Shown here: positions 1 to 8,840 of the stretch, one piece after another
Numbering within the stretch: the stretch's first letter is position 1
Layout: each line of letters starts with the position of its first letter
Origin: Anaerolineae bacterium
Lineage (GTDB): Bacteria; Chloroflexota; Anaerolineae; Promineifilales; Promineifilaceae
DNA: 64,000 nt
Direction of reading: 5' to 3'
Assembly (NCBI GenBank): GCA_030425205.1
Contig: JAUIAP010000001.1
Coordinates: 124,001-188,000 of the forward strand
The notes under the pieces: model-generated
Told to the model about the DNA's origin: nothing
The model's database searches: none
The model's input: the letters and a program-made list of their open reading frames with translations, nothing else
Translations under genes and position numbers: made by a program

Positions 1-240
1 AGCTCACTGGTCGATTGCACACCGCATCGTGCGATCAATTCGGCCGAATCGAATCGAATCGCCGTGCTTGCCCAATCAGATCGCTACTTGTTATTCATCA
101 ACGATCACTATGTCACAACCCTCAATGACGAAACGCACAGTCGCGGCAGCGTTGGTGTCGGGCTAGATATGGATGAGGGGCAGGCCAATGTATTTGAATT
201 TGATGATATGGTGGTGAGATCGGCCGATATTGAAAAGTGA
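1..240 (+). CDS. C-terminal end of a jelly-roll (DUF1080/LamG-like) surface protein, partial
   Basis: An open frame enters from the left edge and closes at TGA 238-240, so 79 codons are visible and the start lies outside the window. The strand pattern with 'RYLLFINDHYV', 'GSVGVGLDMDEG' and 'FEFDDMVV' resembles the last strands of concanavalin-like domains. In Chloroflexota these often end extracellular proteins or the sensor part of Ser/Thr kinases. The family assignment rests on fold-like pattern only; no catalytic residues are visible. Two TCGGCCGA palindromes (40, 220) are read in the Ser-Ala-Glu/Asp frame, which supports the frame as coding. The gene is followed by about 290 bp without a convincing gene. 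Confidence 0.6.
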   Translation, partial: SSLVDCTPHRAINSAESNRIAVLAQSDRYLLFINDHYVTTLNDETHSRGSVGVGLDMDEGQANVFEFDDMVVRSADIEK

Positions 241-523
241 ACTATGATTGAAGTTCATGAGAGGAACTTTGTTTGTATTTCGCTCTTTGGCGCACAAATT
301 AGACAATTTTCAATTTATTAGGCATATTTATGCACCGAACACACCCTGCAACCCATAGTTTTGTGCAGATTTACTATTGGACGATTTATTGTTGACATTG
401 TAAACTTCCACCCAATGAAGATTATTTTGGTCGTTGTCCTTCTTATCAATGTCCTCGTCGTCGTGAACGATCGAGTAAACTGGGCAGCCGACTGATTGCA
501 ATTCACCAAGACGCAAAAACACA
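241..523. other. Gene-poor AT-rich stretch, possible decayed coding remnant
   Basis: No convincing gene. On the minus strand a frame of about 64 codons (328-522) has an acidic/Asn-rich composition but only non-ATG starts and no ribosome binding site. It begins directly beside the hairpin at 524-548. It could be a fossil of a lost gene. Nothing else recognisable is seen up to the terminator hairpin. Confidence 0.3.
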
Positions 524-548
524 AAGCTGCCTATCAGGGCAGCTTTTT
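524..548 (+). terminator. Rho-independent terminator before ilvB
   Basis: Arms AAGCTGCC (524-531) and GGCAGCTT (538-545) with a 6-nt loop are followed by a T run to 548. It lies about 80 bp before the ilvB start and either ends upstream transcription or sits in the ilv leader. No leader peptide or T-box motif could be recognised beside it. Confidence 0.75.
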
Positions 549-626
549 TGTTGGGAGTTAATATTTGTGGTTGATCGTTGATGCAAAATCAATTGCAAAC
601 AACTAATTACCATCTACGCAAAAATT

Positions 627-2336
627 ATGAAATTAACAGGCGCAGAAATTCTTTGGGAATGCCTCGTGCGGGAAGGGGTCGAAACAGTGTTCGGTTATCC
701 CGGCGGGGCAATTATGCCAGCATACGATGCGATGCTGAACTATCCGATCCATCATGTCCTCGTGCGACACGAGCAATGTGCGGCACATGCGGCCGACGGG
801 TATGCGCGTGTCTCTGGCGGGGTAGGCGTGGCGATTGCAACATCTGGTCCCGGCGCGACCAATCTCGTCACGGGGTTGGCGACAGCCATGATGGACAGCA
901 TCCCGATTGTTTGCATCACAGGACAAGTTCCCGCTCACCTGATCGGTGGGGATGCGTTCCAAGAAGTGGACGTGACGGGCATTACGCTGCCGATCACCAA
1001 GCACAACTATCTGATCACTGAGGCGAGCCAGCTTGCCCCCGCCATTCGAGAAGCGTTTTACATCGCTAAGAGTGGCCGTCCCGGCCCCGTGCTGATCGAC
1101 ATCTGCAAAAATGCCCAAATTGAAAAGATTGAGTTTGAATACCCAGAAGAGGTCAATCTTCCCGGCTACAAACCACCGATGGAGGCGCAGATTGCCGACT
1201 TAGAGGAGGCGGTCAAGCTGGTAGAATCGGCCGAACGTCCCGTTATCCTCGCGGGTCATGGGATCATCAAGTCAGGTGCGATGCAGGCATTGCGCGACTT
1301 TGCCGAAAAGACACAAACACCGGTCACGATGACGTTGCTAGGGCTGGGCGGTCTGCCCGCATCGCACCCCCTTTCACTTGGCATGATGGGCATGCACGGT
1401 GAGGCATGCGCCAACAATGCCATCCAACAGGCCGACCTTCTACTCGCCTTTGGGATGCGCTTTGATGATCGCGTCACGGGTAATTTGCGCACCTACTCCC
1501 CTCGCTCCAAGAAAATTCACGTAGAAATCGACCCAACGGAAATTCAAAAGAATGTCTATGTGGATGTGCCGCTGCTGGGAGATTTGAACACCGTTTTAAA
1601 TCAGTTCACACCGATGGTTCGGCCGATGGATCACGAAGCATGGCTCGACCAAATTCAGGAGTGGAAGGACGATACCAACGAGCGCGATATTATCGCATGG
1701 CCCGATGATGGTCTGCTCTACTCGGCGCAAGTCATCAAAGACGTTTGGTCATTTACACACGGTGGCTCTGTCGTGACGACAGACGTGGGACAACATCAGA
1801 TGTGGACCGCGCAATACTACCATTTTGAGCGGCCGTTTCGCTGGCTCACCAGCGGGGGTGCTGGCACAATGGGGTATGGGTTCCCGTCCGCAATTGGTGC
1901 ATGGTTTGCGGCCGAAAACCGCGATGAGCCCGTTTGGGCAGTGGTTGGGGATGGTGGTTTCCAAATGACGCTGATGGAGCTTGGGACAGCGATGCAAGAA
2001 CAGGCCAACGTCAAAATTGTGATCATCAACAACAGTTATCTCGGTATGGTCCGTCAGTGGCAAGAATTCTTCTTTGAAAAACGCTACTCGTCCGTCTATC
2101 TCAAAAATCCCGACTTTGTCAAGATGGGCGAGGCATATGACATTCCGTCGCGGCGCGTCGAAAAGCGTGAAGATGTAATGGATGCGCTGCAATTTGCGAT
2201 TGACACACCCGGCCCTGTGCTGCTGGAGTTTGTCGTTGAGATGGAAGAGGCCGTCTACCCAATGGTTCCATCTGGGGCAGCGTTGGACGAGATGATTCGG
2301 AGACCAATTCGGAGAGAGCCACTAAAAAGTAGCTAG
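627..2336 (+). CDS. ilvB: Acetolactate synthase large subunit IlvB
   Basis: Catalytic subunit of acetohydroxyacid synthase, which condenses two pyruvates (or pyruvate with 2-oxobutyrate) in the first common step of valine, leucine and isoleucine synthesis. The 569 residues have the usual length and the three ThDP-enzyme domains. The N-terminal PYR domain contains 'GYPGGAIMPAYDA' and the activating Glu in 'VRHEQCAAHAADGYAR'. A central FAD-binding-type domain follows, then a C-terminal PP domain with the ThDP/Mg motif 'VVGDGGFQMTLMEL'...'NNSYLGMVRQWQ'. The ATG at 627 has no clear Shine-Dalgarno. It heads ilvB-ilvN-ilvC; ilvD and leu genes are not in the window. Feedback control would act through IlvN. 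Confidence 0.97.
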   Translation: MKLTGAEILWECLVREGVETVFGYPGGAIMPAYDAMLNYPIHHVLVRHEQCAAHAADGYARVSGGVGVAIATSGPGATNLVTGLATAMMDSIPIVCITGQVPAHLIGGDAFQEVDVTGITLPITKHNYLITEASQLAPAIREAFYIAKSGRPGPVLIDICKNAQIEKIEFEYPEEVNLPGYKPPMEAQIADLEEAVKLVESAERPVILAGHGIIKSGAMQALRDFAEKTQTPVTMTLLGLGGLPASHPLSLGMMGMHGEACANNAIQQADLLLAFGMRFDDRVTGNLRTYSPRSKKIHVEIDPTEIQKNVYVDVPLLGDLNTVLNQFTPMVRPMDHEAWLDQIQEWKDDTNERDIIAWPDDGLLYSAQVIKDVWSFTHGGSVVTTDVGQHQMWTAQYYHFERPFRWLTSGGAGTMGYGFPSAIGAWFAAENRDEPVWAVVGDGGFQMTLMELGTAMQEQANVKIVIINNSYLGMVRQWQEFFFEKRYSSVYLKNPDFVKMGEAYDIPSRRVEKREDVMDALQFAIDTPGPVLLEFVVEMEEAVYPMVPSGAALDEMIRRPIRREPLKSS

Positions 2337-2405
2337 TTGAGCGTCGTGGGTGGCTTGCAAGAAACCGAGCCACTTGCCTTAACAACTAACCACTAACAAC
2401 TAAAA

Positions 2406-2936
2406 ATGCGACACACACTAATTACAATTGTGGAAAACAAACCGGGCGTCCTGACCCGTGTGGCATCGCTGTTTCGGCGACGCAACTTTAATATCGACGC
2501 GCTCAACGTTGGTCGAACGGAAAATCCTGAAATTTCGCGGATGACCATTACCATCGACGGCGACAAAGTCGATGAGAAGAAAGTTGAGGCAAATCTCTAT
2601 AAACTGGTCAACGTCGTCGACGTGCAAGAGGCAACGGCCGATTCGGCCGTTTTGCGCGAGTTGGCGATGATCAAGGTTGCGACCCCTATCGCACTGCGGC
2701 AAGAGATCATCAGTTTAGCAAACGTTTTTAAGGCTAAAATCGCTGATGTGGGACCAGACACGATGATCGTGCAGGCGACCGCATCGACAGAAAAGGTTGA
2801 TAGCATTGTTGAAGCATTGCGTCCCTATGGCATCATCGAACTGGTGCGAACGGGCAATGTTGCCATGATGCGCGGCTCGACTGAAGGGGTACGACATACA
2901 CCTGGTGCGGGGGATGTCGTGTCTTACATGCAATAG
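2406..2936 (+). CDS. ilvN: Acetolactate synthase small (regulatory) subunit IlvN
   Basis: Regulatory subunit that binds IlvB and gives valine feedback control. The 176 residues match the long bacterial form. An N-terminal ACT domain ('TLITIVENKPGVLTRVASLF', about residues 3-75) is followed by the IlvN C-terminal domain, with 'ELAMIKV', 'IVQATAS' and 'YGIIELVRTGNVAMMRG'. The gene starts 69 bp after ilvB, and the spacer ends in AACAACT-type 7-bp repeats (2381-2405) that run up to the ATG in place of a recognisable Shine-Dalgarno. It is probably cotranscribed with ilvB. Identity is clear from sequence and neighbourhood. Confidence 0.96.
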   Translation: MRHTLITIVENKPGVLTRVASLFRRRNFNIDALNVGRTENPEISRMTITIDGDKVDEKKVEANLYKLVNVVDVQEATADSAVLRELAMIKVATPIALRQEIISLANVFKAKIADVGPDTMIVQATASTEKVDSIVEALRPYGIIELVRTGNVAMMRGSTEGVRHTPGAGDVVSYMQ

Positions 2937-3020
2937 AAAGATAATGGGTGTGTTTCATCTCGGTTGCCGCGTGTTTTTGGAATGTCACTCCGTGACCTTG
3001 CACCCGAAACGTGCAGTCAA

Positions 3021-3077
3021 GAAGAATGGATTCCCGCCTGTGCGGGAATGATCGTTTCAATTCATTTGAAACGCACC
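3021..3077 (+). repeat. Composite two-hairpin dispersed repeat, copy 1
   Basis: Two adjacent stem-loops lie in the ilvN-ilvC spacer. The first is ATTCCCGC/GCGGGAAT (3030-3049). The second is GTTTCAAAT/ATTTGAAAC (3054-3073), followed by GCACC. The same pair occurs inverted at 35595-35643, and a copy of the first hairpin lies inside a gene at 47189-47208. The ATTCCCGC...GCGGGAAT core resembles the dRS3-type repeat of Neisseria and similar small elements elsewhere. Confidence 0.8.
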
Positions 3078-3088
3078 TAAAGAATATA

Positions 3089-3122
3089 GTGGTTCGTGGA
3101 GAAACCACATCACGAACCACTT
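3089..3122 (+). repeat. 7-bp-periodic hairpin upstream of ilvC
   Basis: An 11-bp perfect inverted repeat (AGTGGTTCGTG at 3089-3099, CACGAACCACT at 3112-3122) has arms with an internal 7-bp period (GTGGTTC then GTGG). It is one of several heptad hairpins in the window and lies 31 bp before ilvC. Confidence 0.7.
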
Positions 3123-3141
3123 TTAACTCTCCACTTTTTGA

Positions 3142-4170
<1,029 letters not shown>

Positions 4171-4212
4171 GAAGAAGAAAGGGGGCTTTGAGAATTCAAG
4201 GGGCTGTCGACA

Positions 4213-4259
4213 CGTATTGCGTATTGCGTATCCAGAGGACCATACGCAATACGCAATAA
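4213..4259. repeat. Heptad-repeat hairpin after ilvC
   Basis: Perfect 17-bp inverted repeat (4215-4231 with 4242-4258), with both arms made of tandem 7-bp units (TATTGCG on the left). It belongs to the heptad hairpin group described in the findings. Confidence 0.8.
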
Positions 4260-4267
4260 CATCTTTT

Positions 4268-4308
4268 GGGTAAGCGGTTGCGTTGCAGTCGCTTACCCAT
4301 TTTGTTTT
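4268..4308 (+). terminator. Rho-independent terminator of the ilv operon
   Basis: GGGTAAGCG (4268-4276) pairs with CGCTTACCC (4290-4298) and is followed by ATTTTGTTTT. The T-rich side lies on the plus strand, so it ends ilvC transcription. It abuts the stop codon of the convergent DUF4013 gene. Confidence 0.85.
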
Positions 4309-5035
4309 AGTTGAAATCTAAATTATCAAATTCATCAAAGTTGGTCTTCTTGCCATCGACGATGGCGGCGATTTGACCGTACATATGGCCCGTGACCATC
4401 TGCTGATAGGGGGCGTAGAGCAGCGTCAAGACGAGCCATGCGAGCTGGCCGAGACACGGAATGATGTTGAGAACACCCGATATGATTCCGAATGCAAAAC
4501 CAGCGACGGCAAGCACGATCACCGTCATGATGATGTTACCAATTTGACTACGGGCGATGTTGACCACTTCACTGACTTGGAAACACGCACCGATATTGCC
4601 ATGACGAATGTATTGAATGTAGATTGCTGGGGCAAGCACCATCAGCGCGAGCATGTAGATTCCAGCCACACAACTCAAGATAACGGCAAGTCCGCCACCT
4701 GTCGCATTAGCGATGTCACTTTCACCGCCACCAATTGCGGAGATCCCTGCGGCAAGTCCACCGCCAAGAATGAAAAGCAAAATCGCGGGCAGCGCATAGA
4801 CAAATCCAGCGACGCCGACGGCAAAGCCCTCGCGCATCATCACGCCATAATCCCATTCGGGTAGCGGCATTTTGCGCCCATCGCGCACGTTGCGGGCAAC
4901 GGCAATGCTATAGCCGACAAGCATAAACGCGGGAACGATGAGGAAAGAGGCAAGTGCGAGACCTGCGCCGATTGCCATCTTGCGTTGCCAACTGTCGTCA
5001 TCAAAGACGAAGGTAAAACTTTTTTGAATGTCCAT
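4307..5035 (-). CDS. DUF4013 domain multi-pass membrane protein
   Basis: 242 residues with about six hydrophobic segments: roughly 18-45, 70-95, 115-140, 165-190 and 195-220 with a split helix. It begins with a soluble 'DIQKSFTFVFDDDSWQRK' segment and ends in an acidic tail. This layout, including 'WQRKMAIGAGLALASFLIVP', the 'ARNVRDGRKMPLPEWD' loop and 'FQVSEVVNIARSQIG', matches the DUF4013 family, which is common in Chloroflexota and Actinobacteria and has no established function. GGAGC stands before the ATG as a ribosome binding site. It is convergent with ilvC and divergent from the TlpA gene, so probably monocistronic. Family is confident, role unknown. Confidence 0.82.
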   Translation of the reverse strand: MDIQKSFTFVFDDDSWQRKMAIGAGLALASFLIVPAFMLVGYSIAVARNVRDGRKMPLPEWDYGVMMREGFAVGVAGFVYALPAILLFILGGGLAAGISAIGGGESDIANATGGGLAVILSCVAGIYMLALMVLAPAIYIQYIRHGNIGACFQVSEVVNIARSQIGNIIMTVIVLAVAGFAFGIISGVLNIIPCLGQLAWLVLTLLYAPYQQMVTGHMYGQIAAIVDGKKTNFDEFDNLDFN

Positions 5036-5188
5036 TGGGAAGCTCCATTAAATGTTTGGTAGGCCGTCGATTTTGATAGGCCGTTGATTTTCGGCCGATT
5101 ATCCGACCACACTCTCTATACGACAACCTTTCCAGACAGTTGCACGCATAATAAAACGATAGCAGCATAGGGAAAGCTGCCACTGGGG

Positions 5189-5197
5189 TGCTAAAAT
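5189..5197 (+). promoter_or_regulatory. Extended -10 six bp before the tlpA start
   Basis: TGCTAAAAT (extended -10, hexamer 5192-5197) ends 6 bp before the ATG at 5204. No ribosome binding site fits in this space, so transcription would start at or next to the ATG, giving a leaderless mRNA. Confidence 0.5.
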
Positions 5198-5203
5198 AAC
5201 GTC

Positions 5204-5734
5204 ATGAACAAACGCAACTTATTGATCTGGGGTGTTGTCGCCGCAGTGCTGCTGTTTTTTGGATTTGGCTTGACCAATTCACAAAAGTCGCAGCCAATTC
5301 CCGGCAACCCTGCGCCAGAAATCGATCTGCAATTTTATGATGGATACGAATGGAGCAATTTAGAGCAGGCGACGCTTTCCGACTTACATGGGAAAGTGGT
5401 GGTGCTAAATTTTTGGGCTTCATGGTGTGTACCATGTCATGATGAGGCCGAAGTGCTGGAAACTGTTTGGCGCCACTATGCGGATGAAGACGTTGTGTTC
5501 TTGGGGGTAGCGTGGTCAGATACGGATAAAAAGGCGCAGGAGTTTCTGGCCACCTATAACATCAGCTATCCGAACTCGCCCGATATTGGACTTGACGCAC
5601 AGAGAAAATACCATTTTCGGCAAGTCCCAGAAACGTTTATTATCGACCGTGATGGCACAATTCGTTACTTCCATGCTGGCCCAATGACAGAGCCAATGTT
5701 GCGCGAATACATTGAGGGAACTTTACAATCATGA
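5204..5734 (+). CDS. TlpA/ResA-family thiol-disulfide oxidoreductase
   Basis: Membrane-anchored thioredoxin-fold reductase facing the outside, of the kind that reduces apocytochrome c cysteines before haem attachment (CcmG/ResA role). The 176 residues comprise an N-terminal anchor (about 7-25) and an AhpC/TSA-type thioredoxin fold. The active site is 'FWASWCVPCHDE', with C75 and C78. The cis-Pro region is 'FRQVPETFIIDRDG'. The stop overlaps the start of the next gene (ATGA at 5731-5734). That gene is a CcmI-like zinc-ribbon protein and is followed by a cytochrome c gene, so a role in cytochrome c maturation is the best inference. The start is supported by the adjacent -10 hexamer. Confidence 0.88.
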   Translation: MNKRNLLIWGVVAAVLLFFGFGLTNSQKSQPIPGNPAPEIDLQFYDGYEWSNLEQATLSDLHGKVVVLNFWASWCVPCHDEAEVLETVWRHYADEDVVFLGVAWSDTDKKAQEFLATYNISYPNSPDIGLDAQRKYHFRQVPETFIIDRDGTIRYFHAGPMTEPMLREYIEGTLQS

Positions 5735-6249
5735 CGTTGGGATCGATCTTGTTAGCGACCGCCCTACTGCTGTTGGTCGGGGTAATTGTGATGCGTCCAT
5801 TGTTGGCGACAGAGCAGCGGCGTGTTTTAAGAATGACGGAACGGGAGCGATTATCGGCCGAAAAGTCCGCCCTACTCACCCAAATTCGCGCACTCGACTT
5901 TGACTATGAAACGGGAACCTTGCCCGAGGATACCTATCAACGCGAGCGGCTGATCTTGATGCAAGATGCGGCGAACACGCTCCGTCTGTTGGATGGGCTG
6001 CCCGAATTAGAAAGTGTCGATGCGCGGATTGAGGCGGCCGTTGCAGCGTTGCGCGGGAGAAGTGAACCAGCTTCAGTCAACGGGACGGCACTGGCTGAAA
6101 ACAGTGAAAGACAGACCAGTGCAGTCGTCGAGGATGATGGGGCGATAGCGGAAATTAAGGCCGCTTTTTGCCCGCAGTGTGGGGAGAAGGTAATGAATAA
6201 GGACAAATTCTGTCGGTCGTGTGGGGAGAAGCTGTATGTGGAGGCGTAA
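5731..6249 (+). CDS. CcmI-like membrane protein with C-terminal zinc ribbon
   Basis: 172 residues. An N-terminal transmembrane helix (about 3-24) is followed by a helical segment 'LLTQIRALDFDYETGTLPED', then a variable linker. The protein ends in a double-CxxC zinc ribbon ('CPQCGEKV' and 'CRSCGEKL'). The helical pattern (L..QI.ALD.DYE.G.....Y...R) is typical of the cytoplasmic part of CcmI/CcmH-like cytochrome c maturation factors. The same pattern recurs in the C-terminal tail of the downstream cytochrome. It is translationally coupled to the TlpA gene by a 4-bp overlap and overlaps the next gene by 14 bp. A maturation-factor role is inferred from context; the zinc ribbon is the clearest domain. 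Confidence 0.72.
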   Translation: MTLGSILLATALLLLVGVIVMRPLLATEQRRVLRMTERERLSAEKSALLTQIRALDFDYETGTLPEDTYQRERLILMQDAANTLRLLDGLPELESVDARIEAAVAALRGRSEPASVNGTALAENSERQTSAVVEDDGAIAEIKAAFCPQCGEKVMNKDKFCRSCGEKLYVEA

Positions 6250-7903
6250 GCAAAGGCACTTTTCGACGAGTGTGCGCGGCAGTGTTCTATCCATTCAAGT
6301 GGCGGTCGCCGCTGCATTTTTGCTGCTAATAACGGTCCCATTTTCGGCATCTGCTCAAGATAATGCAGCGATTCCCGTTGGGGATGTGAGCAATGGGATT
6401 GTCATCTATCAAGATCGCTGTGCGAATTGTCATGGGCCGTTAGGGTTAGGCAATGGGGAGTTGGCAGCACAAACGCAATTTGCGCCACCGCCATTGGGTG
6501 ATCCGAACTATGTGCAGAGCGTCATTCCGGGCATTCAGTACGAAATTATCGACGGGGGACGTGTATCACGCGGCATGCCACCGTTTGGCGAGACGAGCAG
6601 TAACGCATTGACGCAACAAGAGATCTGGGACGTGATTGCGGCGACACATTCGCTGGGGACAAATTCGGCCGAACTTCTCGCCGCCCAATCGCTCATCAAT
6701 GACGACATCAACGCCGCTCTGCAACAAGCTGAATGGGTGCAACAGCCGCTGAGTGCGGTTGCCGCATCACTGGCAGATTTCGGACTAGAAGGGGAAGATG
6801 CCATCGCCGTCGCGCAGTTTGGACGCGCAACGATTGCCGAAAATCTTTTTCTCGGCGAGCGCACGTTAACCGGCACAATCGTCAATGGCACGACTGGCGA
6901 GGCGCTGGCCGATCAAACGGTGACGGTTGTGGCCTTTGAAGAGTTTGAATCGGCCGAAACGCGTACCGCACAAACAGACGCAAACGGTAACTTCTCCATC
7001 ACCTATGAAAATATGCCTGCCGACTGGGTACTGCGCGGTGCAACAGATTTTGGCGACTTCAACTACACGGGCGAATTTTTGCGCTTTGAGCCAGATGGCA
7101 GTGCCACAGTCACCAGCAATATCGCCGTCTACGACCGCAGCGACGATCCCGCCCTGCTCTCATTGGAGCGGCTGCGTGTCGTTGGGGAATTGATCGGCAG
7201 TGATTTGGTTCTCAATGAGCTATATGTTTTTGAGAATCAAGGCAACGCCGTCTTCGCGGGACAAACGCCCATTATTCTGCCCCCCAATGCCCAAAACATC
7301 GGTTTTTTCCAACTGTTACCCAGTGGTGACTTTTTACCTGTCACAAATATGGAAGCGATGGATCGCGGCTTTAACTACATCGATCCAATTTTGCCAGCCG
7401 AACCGCTCGATCTGCTTGTGCGCTACAGCTTGCCCTACGCGGGTGAATTAGCGGTCGCACACGATTTGGCGTTTACGGCGCAGGTGGCGACGCTGGCCCT
7501 GCCCGAAGGGGTCAATATGACGGCGGCAGGCTGGCGGTCGGACGGATTGGAGTCGTTACAAGGGGATCAGTTTATGGCATTTTCGGCCGAAACCCCCCTC
7601 GACACCCTCGCCCTCTCATTCGAGGGGCAAACCAACTTCACGGTCGATCCCACGACGGGAAATCGAGTGCCTGTTCGCAATGAACAGCGTGAATTGATTA
7701 TCGGTGGAATCGCCCTTGCGCTCATCATCGCCGTTTGTGCCTACCTCATCAACATCTGGCAGAATGCGGAGCCACAAGACCCGACGGCCCTGTTGGCAGA
7801 AATCGCCGCGCTCGATGATGCTTATGCGGCGAAACAGATCAAAAAGCGACCTTATGAGGATCGTCGGCGCGTTCTAATAACAAAAGTACGCGATTTGCAT
7901 TAA
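6236..7903 (+). CDS. Membrane-anchored cytochrome c with carboxypeptidase-regulatory-like domain
   Basis: 555 residues. A signal peptide (about 20-40, ending 'FSASAQD') precedes a class I cytochrome c domain with haem motif 'CANCHG' (C62, C65, H66) and 'SRGMPPFG' carrying a likely Met ligand. A beta-sandwich of CarboxypepD_reg type follows ('LTGTIVNGTTGEALADQTV'), then a long extracellular beta region. A transmembrane helix ('LIIGGIALALIIAVCAYLI') leads to a short cytoplasmic tail with the pattern L..EIAALD..Y seen in the preceding gene. ATG 6236 is chosen over an upstream GTG because GGGGAGA sits 7 bp before it. Its electron partner is unknown. It forms one operon with the TlpA and zinc-ribbon genes. 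Confidence 0.8.
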   Translation: MWRRKQRHFSTSVRGSVLSIQVAVAAAFLLLITVPFSASAQDNAAIPVGDVSNGIVIYQDRCANCHGPLGLGNGELAAQTQFAPPPLGDPNYVQSVIPGIQYEIIDGGRVSRGMPPFGETSSNALTQQEIWDVIAATHSLGTNSAELLAAQSLINDDINAALQQAEWVQQPLSAVAASLADFGLEGEDAIAVAQFGRATIAENLFLGERTLTGTIVNGTTGEALADQTVTVVAFEEFESAETRTAQTDANGNFSITYENMPADWVLRGATDFGDFNYTGEFLRFEPDGSATVTSNIAVYDRSDDPALLSLERLRVVGELIGSDLVLNELYVFENQGNAVFAGQTPIILPPNAQNIGFFQLLPSGDFLPVTNMEAMDRGFNYIDPILPAEPLDLLVRYSLPYAGELAVAHDLAFTAQVATLALPEGVNMTAAGWRSDGLESLQGDQFMAFSAETPLDTLALSFEGQTNFTVDPTTGNRVPVRNEQRELIIGGIALALIIAVCAYLINIWQNAEPQDPTALLAEIAALDDAYAAKQIKKRPYEDRRRVLITKVRDLH

Positions 7904-8667
7904 GCGGTTAATGTTCCGCTGGCCACGCTGTGGACAGACCCGCGCAGGGTAATTTGGTCGTCTGGCGCAAATGAAACAGTCAATGCGCCGCCGGGCATTT
8001 CGACAACGATTTCTGCATCACACAGTCCTTTCGCACGCATCACCGCCGCAACTGCACAACTGCTGCTGCCAGACGAGAGCGTGTAGCCTGCACCGCGCTC
8101 CCACACTTGGGCGATGACGCGCTTTCGGCCGATTGGATAGACAAATTGGACATTCGTGCGCTGTGGAAAACGGTCATGGTGTTCAATTTGTGAGCCGAAT
8201 GTACGCGTTGTGCTTTCAGTCGGCAATCTGTCAAGGACAATCACGCAGTGTGGGTTGCCCATTGAGACAATATTGGCTGAAACAGTTTGGTCGCCAACGC
8301 TGAGTGGTTCGTCTAGCGCGATAATCTTGGCGCGCCCCATTGTGACCTCCACCAAATTGTTCATCAAAACACGGGCGGTGCGTTGACCTGCGGCCGTCTG
8401 AATCGTGAAGGGCGTGTTCCGCATCACGCGCGACGTTTGCCAAAGATGAAAGGCAAAGATGCGCAGTCCATTGCCGCTAATTTCGGCCGAACTGCCATCT
8501 GGATTAATAATCTCGACTGCAAAATCAGCCGCATCCGCCTCTACCTCCCGCAACAAACCATCGCCACCCACCCCATAAATCGGCGAGCAAGCGCGGGAAA
8601 ATTCCCCGTCTACAACCGTATAAGCATTACCAACTGCTTGATATTTCCAGAAATTAGCTTCTCGCAT
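7900..8667 (-). CDS. DapF-family epimerase homologue lacking both catalytic cysteines
   Basis: 255 residues with the two-lobed diaminopimelate epimerase fold: 'WKYQAVGNAYTVVD' (usual GNDF), 'NPDGSSAEISGNGLRI', 'MGNPHCVIVLD', 'FPQRTNVQFV' and 'RGAGYTLSSGSSSCA'. In canonical DapF the two acid/base residues are Cys in (M/Q)CGNG and in ACGSGAC. Here both are Ser (S64 and S199), and the Glu of GAGET is Tyr195. So the fold is clear but DAP epimerase activity is doubtful. It may act on another substrate, work as a dehydratase/isomerase, or have lost catalysis. GGAGG precedes the ATG, a strong ribosome binding site. The stop overlaps the convergent cytochrome gene by 4 bp. A gene symbol is withheld for this reason. 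Confidence 0.85.
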   Translation of the reverse strand: MREANFWKYQAVGNAYTVVDGEFSRACSPIYGVGGDGLLREVEADAADFAVEIINPDGSSAEISGNGLRIFAFHLWQTSRVMRNTPFTIQTAAGQRTARVLMNNLVEVTMGRAKIIALDEPLSVGDQTVSANIVSMGNPHCVIVLDRLPTESTTRTFGSQIEHHDRFPQRTNVQFVYPIGRKRVIAQVWERGAGYTLSSGSSSCAVAAVMRAKGLCDAEIVVEMPGGALTVSFAPDDQITLRGSVHSVASGTLTA

Positions 8668-8697
8668 GATCGGTTTCCTCCCTATTTACCCAACTAT

Positions 8698-8759
8698 AAC
8701 GCACTGCGTCTTGACTTCATGACGCAGTGTGTTATGATTATTTATAACGCAATGCGTTA
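8698..8759 (+). promoter_or_regulatory. Promoter embedded in three palindromic operator-like sites
   Basis: TTGACT (8711-8716) and TATGAT (8733-8738) are 16 bp apart and point to the gene at 8841. The -35 lies in the loop of a 13-bp inverted repeat (8698-8710 with 8721-8733, one mismatch). A further perfect palindrome TAACGCAATGCGTTA covers 8745-8759 at the expected transcription start. The shared AACGCA.TGCGT core suggests a dimeric repressor of TetR type; none is encoded nearby. Confidence 0.7.
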
Positions 8760-8840
8760 CAACAGAAAAATTACACGTGCAATCACGTGACAAGAGTTTA
8801 CGAGCAGGGAACACCCTGAATCAGCTTAGGAGCAAATAAC

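Noticed and set aside
318..524. Minus-strand frames of 64-68 codons in the first spacer
   Set aside because: Only TTG/GTG starts, no ribosome binding site, starts at the arm of a terminator; two overlapping frames look equally possible. Kept only as a possible remnant.
549..626. Leader peptide or T-box before ilvB
   Set aside because: No run of Ile/Val/Leu codons in a short frame and no T-box core sequence could be found in the 80 bp before the gene.
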